From contig RFIL01000281.1 of NCBI GenBank assembly GCA_003695285.1, forward strand, positions 1-21,310: a DNA stretch of 21,310 nt, in the 5' to 3' direction. The position numbers were made by a program, and so were the translations under genes. Positions 16,806 to 21,310 of the stretch are shown here, piece by piece. Source of the stretch: Calditrichota bacterium. Lineage in GTDB: Bacteria; Calditrichota; Calditrichia; RBG-13-44-9; J075. The notes beneath the pieces were generated by a model. That model was not told the DNA's origin and made no database searches. It worked only from the letters and a program-made list of their open reading frames with translations. Each line of letters opens with the position of its first letter. Position 1 is the stretch's first letter.

Positions 16806-17441
16806 GTGGAAATACCATTATTTACCTGGATAACTTTAAGTACCAGTTTAATAGTTGTCGTTGTAGGTGTACTTCGTTTCAAAGTCTTAATTCCAGAATT
16901 AAAAATTCTTCTTCTGTTCCTTTGCATTGTTTTAATTAACAATATTATGCTGGTGTATTGGTCAATCCTCAAGATAAATTCCAGTATCTTTCTGCATTTT
17001 TACACCTTAATTGAATATGCTTTTCTGGCTTATATATTATCGAGATGGATAAAAAGTGATAAGTTCAGGAAAAATGTACAGTTGAGCATTGTGTTCTTTT
17101 TCCTGATCTGGTTAATCGCCAAATTTACTTTTGAAAAACTGGATCAGTTTGATTCAGCAACAGCAACGTTGTCACACTTTTTATTGATCATTTTTTCAGC
17201 CACTTCTCTGATGGAAATTAATCGAGAGCTTCTGGAAAAAATTTATAAGGATCCTCGCTTTTGGGTTGTTTCGGCTATATTATTGTATAGCACTGGTAGT
17301 GTCATCTGGTTAGCGCTAGGGAATTATATTATTACCTGGCCTCGGGCCCAGATGATGGTTGCCTGGAGTCTGCACTGGCTTCTGGATATTTTTACCAATT
17401 TTCTCTATATGGGAGGGTTTTTGTGTCCGGACCATCGTTAG
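16806..17441 (+). CDS. 7-TM membrane protein, putative sensor partner of a histidine kinase
   Basis: A 211-aa protein of unknown family with about seven hydrophobic segments (near 5-24, 32-52, 61-81, 91-107, 119-137, 151-171 and 182-204) and almost no soluble loops. It starts at GTG with GGGAG 6 nt upstream; no ATG fits. Segments such as LIEYAFLAYIL and DPRFWVVSAILLYSTGS recall small multi-TM proteins encoded next to histidine kinases in Bacteroidota-type genomes (family memory, not verified). Its last 19 nt overlap the kinase gene, and the kinase's ribosome binding site lies inside this frame, so translation is probably coupled. The inferred role is the membrane sensing or anchoring half of a split sensor. 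No ligand-binding motif is recognised. Confidence 0.7.
   Translation: MEIPLFTWITLSTSLIVVVVGVLRFKVLIPELKILLLFLCIVLINNIMLVYWSILKINSSIFLHFYTLIEYAFLAYILSRWIKSDKFRKNVQLSIVFFFLIWLIAKFTFEKLDQFDSATATLSHFLLIIFSATSLMEINRELLEKIYKDPRFWVVSAILLYSTGSVIWLALGNYIITWPRAQMMVAWSLHWLLDIFTNFLYMGGFLCPDHR
17412..17425 (+). promoter_or_regulatory. internal ribosome binding site and GTG start of the kinase
   Basis: GGAGG (17412-17416) sits 6 nt before the GTG at 17423-17425, entirely within the last codons of the 7-TM gene. It fixes the kinase start, since the next in-frame Met is residue 180, inside the kinase domain. Confidence 0.8.
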
Positions 17442-19087
17442 ATATATATCTGCTCTTTATTATTGCCACAGGAGTATTATTTTTCCTGGGAATAACAATC
17501 ATTGTTATTATTCTTCGTTCCCAGCAGAAGTTGTTGCAAGCAGAACGGGATAGACTTCAGGTTATCCAGGAAAGTGAAGCGAAATATCGCCGGTTTTTTG
17601 AAGAGGATTTAACCGGTGATTTTATCATCTCCCCATCCGGGAATATCCTTTCCTGTAATCCGGCTTTTGCTTTTATCTTTGGATTCTCATCAGTGGAAGA
17701 GGTTTATCATTTCAATTATTCAAGCTTTTTTCCGGACCCCAGCAAATATAAATCCTTTTTGAAGCTGGTAGAAACCCGGAAAAAGTTAGAATATCATGAG
17801 GTAGAACTCCGCCGTCGGGATGGGAAACCGCTCTTTATCATTGAAAATATTATTGGGGAGTTTGACGAAGAGGGAAATCTCATTGAAATCCGGGGTTATA
17901 TTTTTGACAACACCGAACGTAAGCATCTGGAGCAGCAACTCTTACAGGCCCAAAAGATGCAGAGTATCGGTACCCTGGCCGGTGGAATTGCTCATGATTT
18001 TAACAATATTTTAAGTATCATTATGGGGCATTCTTCCCTGCTGGAAGCGGATACCATTAACGTACCTCATCTACATGCCAGCGCCGAAGCCATCTCCAAA
18101 GCAGCAGAAAGGGGTGCCCAACTTGTTGATCAAATCTTAACTTTTGCCCGTAAAGCAGATATTGTTTTTGAGTCAGTGAATGTAAACACTGTGATTGAGG
18201 AATTATATCAACTGATATCAGGAACATTTCCCAAAACCATTATTGTGATTTTAAAACTTTCTCCCCATCTTCCACGGATAAGAGGAGATCAGAATCAGCT
18301 TCATCAGGCGTTCCTGAACATCTGCGTTAACGCACGGGATGCCATGCCCGAGGGTGGAACCCTCACGATTTATACCGGGATCGTATCAACTCAGAAAATT
18401 AAAGCCAAATATCCGGATGCCCGGGATTGTGAATATGTTAAAATTTCCTTTTCTGATACCGGTATCGGGATGGATGAAAATACTCGAAAACAATTATTCG
18501 AGCCTTTCTTTACCACCAAGGTTCGGGGAAGAGGTACCGGTTTAGGTTTGGCTGTTGTATATGGAATCGTTAGTAGCCATTATGGATACGTGGAGGTAGA
18601 AAGTGAACCCGGGAAGGGGACCACGTTTCATTTTTATTTTCCCTCTTATAAAGAAAAATCCATCCCCGATAGAGTAGAACATATTCAACACCCCATCAAG
18701 GGTAATGAAACAATCCTGGTGGTGGAGGATGAAGATATGCTGGTCGATCTGCTCTCCACCGTGTTTAGAGCCAATGGATACAACATCTTAATTGCCCGGG
18801 ATGGTAAAGAGGCGGTTCAGGTTTACCAAGAGCATCAGGATAAAATCGATCTGGTTTTCACGGATTCCGGTTTACCCAAAATGAGTGGTTGGGAAGCATT
18901 TCTGGAGATCCAAAAAATTAATCCGGATGTTCATGTCGTTTTTGCCAGTGGTTTTTTTGAACCGAATCAAAAGAAGATGTTACAGGAACACGGAGTCACG
19001 GATTTTGTTTATAAACCCTATTCGCCACAAAGTGTGGTTCAAAAAATCAGAGAAGTTCTGGATCGAATAGCCAAAGAAACCCATTAA
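17423..19087 (+). CDS. hybrid sensor histidine kinase (TM-PAS-HisKA-HATPase-REC)
   Basis: A 554-aa hybrid kinase. One N-terminal membrane helix (about 9-31) leads through a short coiled segment to a PAS domain (about 52-165), then HisKA with phospho-acceptor His191 in GGIAHDFNNIL, and HATPase with N box Asn303 (NICVNARDAMPEGG), DTGIGM (345-350), F-box region EPFFTTK and GRGTGLGLAVVYG. A C-terminal receiver (about 428-547) has acidic pair Glu435/Asp436, phospho-acceptor Asp481 (FTDSGLPKMSG), Ser509 and Lys531 (YKPY), all intact. With only one helix and no periplasmic domain, input probably comes from the PAS and the overlapping 7-TM partner. No DNA-binding regulator lies beside it, so the output is unknown. 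Its TAA stop shares TTAA with the convergent cheB stop. Confidence 0.93.
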   Translation: MSGPSLDIYLLFIIATGVLFFLGITIIVIILRSQQKLLQAERDRLQVIQESEAKYRRFFEEDLTGDFIISPSGNILSCNPAFAFIFGFSSVEEVYHFNYSSFFPDPSKYKSFLKLVETRKKLEYHEVELRRRDGKPLFIIENIIGEFDEEGNLIEIRGYIFDNTERKHLEQQLLQAQKMQSIGTLAGGIAHDFNNILSIIMGHSSLLEADTINVPHLHASAEAISKAAERGAQLVDQILTFARKADIVFESVNVNTVIEELYQLISGTFPKTIIVILKLSPHLPRIRGDQNQLHQAFLNICVNARDAMPEGGTLTIYTGIVSTQKIKAKYPDARDCEYVKISFSDTGIGMDENTRKQLFEPFFTTKVRGRGTGLGLAVVYGIVSSHYGYVEVESEPGKGTTFHFYFPSYKEKSIPDRVEHIQHPIKGNETILVVEDEDMLVDLLSTVFRANGYNILIARDGKEAVQVYQEHQDKIDLVFTDSGLPKMSGWEAFLEIQKINPDVHVVFASGFFEPNQKKMLQEHGVTDFVYKPYSPQSVVQKIREVLDRIAKETH

Positions 19088-20166
19088 TATTTCAGCGGTA
19101 AATTTGAAAGCGAACGGTTGGTGTAGGGGGAGACAGCAGTTAGAATTCCCTGAGCAATTTGCTCCAGAGATAAAATTGCATCAGCCAGCCCTGCTTCAAT
19201 TACCGCTTTTGGCATCCCAAACATGATGGAACTCTCTTCATCCTGAGCAATAATTTTCCCCCCATCTTTTTTGATGAGTCGGCACCCTTCCAGGCCATCC
19301 TTTCCCATCCCGGTCATAATGACACCTAGGATGTTACCACCATATAGCTGATGGGCTGATTGCATTGTAATATCCACCGAAGGGGTATAAGGGCTGTTTT
19401 TGGGATGTTCAGACAGGTGAATTACAGGAGAATGCTGGCCTTCCTGAAGATATAAATGTTTTCCTCCGGGGGCAATATAGGCAGTACCATTGTGGAGTGC
19501 CATTCCTTCCTCTGCTTCAACAATGGTGATGGGACTCATGCTGTTGAGCCGTTCAGCGAGGGAGCGAGTAAAACGGGCAGGCATATGCTGGATGATCAAA
19601 ATTGGAAGAGGGAAATTTTCCGGGATTTGTTTCATTACCTTTTGTAATGAGAAGGGGCCGCCGGTGGAGAGGCCGATGATAACCAGTTTGCAGCCGGGGA
19701 AGTGAAAATAATTTCTCTCCAACCAGGAAAACCGCTGTCCTCCAAGCTTTTTTTGAGTCTGGAATTTAACTGAGTTTCCTAAAATTTTAACTTTGCGAAT
19801 GATGTCATCTTTAATTTTAAATATTTCCGAAACTGTTGTGATGGAACGGGGAGAAATGGCAGCCGCAGCTCCTGCTTCCATTGCCCGAATAATATCAGTA
19901 GTATGTGTTTTTTGGGATGTGCTGATGACCAGAATTGGCAGGGGGCACTCCTTCATCACCGTCTCGATGACTTCAAAACCGGTTCGGTGACTCATATATA
20001 GTTCAGTGGTCAATACGTCCGGGTGTAAGGCACGTACCTTCTCAATCGCTTCCTGACCGTTTCTGGCGCTCTCAATAACCTGGATTTCGGGATCCTCCTC
20101 CAGGATGAGTTTCAGCGCCTGACGCATATAGGCGGAATCATCAGCTATTAACACTCGAATCGACAT
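19084..20166 (-). CDS. cheB: CheB-type chemotaxis methylesterase with degenerate receiver
   Basis: A 360-aa protein-glutamate methylesterase/glutamine deamidase acting on chemoreceptors. The C-terminal catalytic domain is intact: Ser167 (IGLSTGGP), His194 (IIQHMPARFT) and Asp290 (MTGMGKDG). The N-terminal receiver keeps the acidic pair Asp9/Asp10 (VLIADDSAYMRQ), but the phospho-acceptor is Glu55 (LTTELYMSHRTG, where CheB has LTxDxEMPxMDG), and the switch Lys is absent (ISPRS at 104-108 instead of V.KP). This receiver is unlikely to be phosphorylated by CheA and may be permanently active or act by binding. The start at 20166 has a GGGGGA site about 8 nt upstream and overlaps the end of cheA by 26 nt, implying coupled translation; an upstream in-frame start at 20217 would extend the overlap. 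Confidence 0.9.
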   Translation of the reverse strand: MSIRVLIADDSAYMRQALKLILEEDPEIQVIESARNGQEAIEKVRALHPDVLTTELYMSHRTGFEVIETVMKECPLPILVISTSQKTHTTDIIRAMEAGAAAAISPRSITTVSEIFKIKDDIIRKVKILGNSVKFQTQKKLGGQRFSWLERNYFHFPGCKLVIIGLSTGGPFSLQKVMKQIPENFPLPILIIQHMPARFTRSLAERLNSMSPITIVEAEEGMALHNGTAYIAPGGKHLYLQEGQHSPVIHLSEHPKNSPYTPSVDITMQSAHQLYGGNILGVIMTGMGKDGLEGCRLIKKDGGKIIAQDEESSIMFGMPKAVIEAGLADAILSLEQIAQGILTAVSPYTNRSLSNLPLKY

Positions 20167-21310
20167 GCTGAAATTCCCCCATCTTCTCTTGAAACATCTG
20201 ATAAATTTCCCCCACATCCAGAATCATGATGACTTTACCATCTCCAAGGATGGTGGTACCGGCGATTCCAGGAATGTTCTTTAAGAATGTTCCCAGTGGC
20301 TTAATCACAATTTCATTTTGTCCGATTAACCGATCCACCACCAGTGCAAATTGCTGGTTGGCAATTCCGATAATGACCGAATAATAAGCGGGCTTTTCAT
20401 GATTGACGTGATTTCCTTTAAAAATCGTAGAAAGTCGAAGCAGGGGGATGGTTTTTTCTCTGACCCGAATTAACTCCACCCCTTGAATGTGATGAATGTC
20501 CCTTTGATGAGTGCGGATGATCTCCACCACTGAACTCAGCGGGATAGCAAAGGTATCGTTTCCAATCTCTACTACCAACCCCTGGATGATGGCAAGGGTG
20601 AGAGGAATTTTTAAAATGAAGGTTGTTCCTTTTCCGGGCTCAGATTCAATGGAAACAGTTCCGTTTAGTCGGGAAATATTAGTCTTAACCACATCCATGC
20701 CCACCCCACGCCCTGAAAGGTTGGTGACCTTTTCTGAGGTGCTAAATCCTGGAGCGAAAATTAAATTCAGAATTTCCGGGGTGGTGAGTTGAGCAGCTTC
20801 TTCTTCAGTGAGAATCTTTTTGCGAATGGCGGTTTCCAGTATCTTTTCCGGGTCTATTCCCCGACCATCATCCTGAACCCGAATGATGATGTGTTCTCCC
20901 TCATGTTCAGCAGATAAGCGAATGATGCCTTGTTCGGGTTTCCCTTTTTTGAGACGTTCTTCCGGTGGTTCAATGCCATGATCAGCAGAATTCCGCACCA
21001 GATGTACCAGGGGGTCTCCAATTTCTTCTATGACCGATTTATCCAGTTCGGTGTCGGCTCCCAAAATTTCCAGTTCGATTTTTTTGGAGAATTCCCGGGA
21101 AATATCTCGAACCAGTCTCGGAAAACGGTTAAATATCATTCCGATGGGAACCATTCGAATTTTCATCACGGCGTTTTGCAACTCAGAGGTGATGAAATCG
21201 ATCTGGGAACTGACATCTACCAGATTGGTGGTTAATAATCCTTTGCCGGATTCCTGTTGGAGATCATCAAGCAATTGAGATAGACGATTTCTGGCCAGTA
21301 CCAACTCCCC
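20141..21310 (-). CDS. cheA: chemotaxis histidine kinase CheA (C-terminal part, cut by window edge)
   Basis: The visible 389 residues begin mid-gene at GELVLARNRL and run off the right edge; the P1 phosphotransfer and P2 domains lie outside. Present are P3 (dimerisation helices, about 1-55), P4 kinase domain with N box HLVRNSADHGIEPPEER, G1 DDGRGID, F box FAPGFSTSEKV and G2 GRGVGMDVVK, and the CheW-like P5 domain (about 255-375, e.g. GLVVEIGNDTFAIPLSSV and PLGTFLKNIPGIAGTTILG). It autophosphorylates in response to receptor arrays and feeds CheY and CheB. The apparent start at 21304 is a TTG codon for an internal Leu, not a start. The stop falls inside cheB. No receptor, CheW or CheY gene is in the window; they may lie to the right. 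Confidence 0.95.
   Translation of the reverse strand, partial: GELVLARNRLSQLLDDLQQESGKGLLTTNLVDVSSQIDFITSELQNAVMKIRMVPIGMIFNRFPRLVRDISREFSKKIELEILGADTELDKSVIEEIGDPLVHLVRNSADHGIEPPEERLKKGKPEQGIIRLSAEHEGEHIIIRVQDDGRGIDPEKILETAIRKKILTEEEAAQLTTPEILNLIFAPGFSTSEKVTNLSGRGVGMDVVKTNISRLNGTVSIESEPGKGTTFILKIPLTLAIIQGLVVEIGNDTFAIPLSSVVEIIRTHQRDIHHIQGVELIRVREKTIPLLRLSTIFKGNHVNHEKPAYYSVIIGIANQQFALVVDRLIGQNEIVIKPLGTFLKNIPGIAGTTILGDGKVIMILDVGEIYQMFQEKMGEFQHVDSSVNS

Noticed and set aside
1..21310. CRISPR array, prophage, IS transposase, rRNA or tRNA
   Set aside because: No regularly spaced repeats, no transposase or integrase motifs and no conserved RNA signatures were found on either strand.

Overview
This window is 21.3 kb of chromosomal DNA with moderate GC (roughly mid-40s percent, estimated by eye) and dense, mostly housekeeping and signalling genes. 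The organism is a Gram-negative bacterium: there is a signal-peptide-bearing outer-membrane beta-barrel protein, an RsmB methyltransferase with its NusB-like domain, a DeaD-type RNA helicase and a chemotaxis locus. The combination of a TonB-receptor-like barrel with a shrunken plug, a 7-TM protein coupled to a PAS histidine kinase, a tandem universal stress protein and an OPT transporter suggests the FCB superphylum (for example Calditrichota/KSB1-like or Bacteroidota-related lineages). That placement is inference, because no marker gene here settles it.

Layout. Positions 1-8949 are all on the minus strand: alanine racemase (alr), an outer-membrane barrel protein, an alpha/beta-hydrolase esterase closely followed upstream by rsmB (22-nt gap, probable operon), a two-domain UspA protein, and an OPT-family transporter with a clear rho-independent terminator. 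A 531-nt divergent intergenic region separates the transporter from a plus-strand DEAD-box helicase with a DbpA-type RNA-binding tail. That gene converges on citrate synthase (minus) with a symmetric bidirectional terminator between them. Upstream of citrate synthase lies another 531-nt gap carrying a 132-bp nested palindromic repeat. Then come a CDP-alcohol phosphatidyltransferase and a HAD-IB phosphatase (plus; plausibly a lipid synthase/phosphatase pair). They converge, with a 9-nt tail-to-tail overlap, on a zinc metallopeptidase (minus).

The right part is signal transduction. A 7-TM protein and a PAS-containing hybrid histidine kinase overlap by 19 nt, both with GTG starts and good ribosome binding sites, and look like a split membrane sensor. 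The kinase converges (shared TTAA stop, 4-nt overlap) on cheB, which overlaps the 3' end of cheA (26 nt); cheA runs off the right edge. The CheB receiver has lost its phosphoacceptor Asp (Glu in its place) and its conserved Lys, while the methylesterase triad is intact, which predicts phosphorylation-independent demethylation control.

No rRNA, tRNA, CRISPR array, transposase or prophage gene was seen. The most interesting points are the degenerate CheB receiver, the 7-TM/histidine-kinase pair, the plug-reduced outer-membrane barrel, the putative PgsA/PgpC-like pair and the palindromic element.
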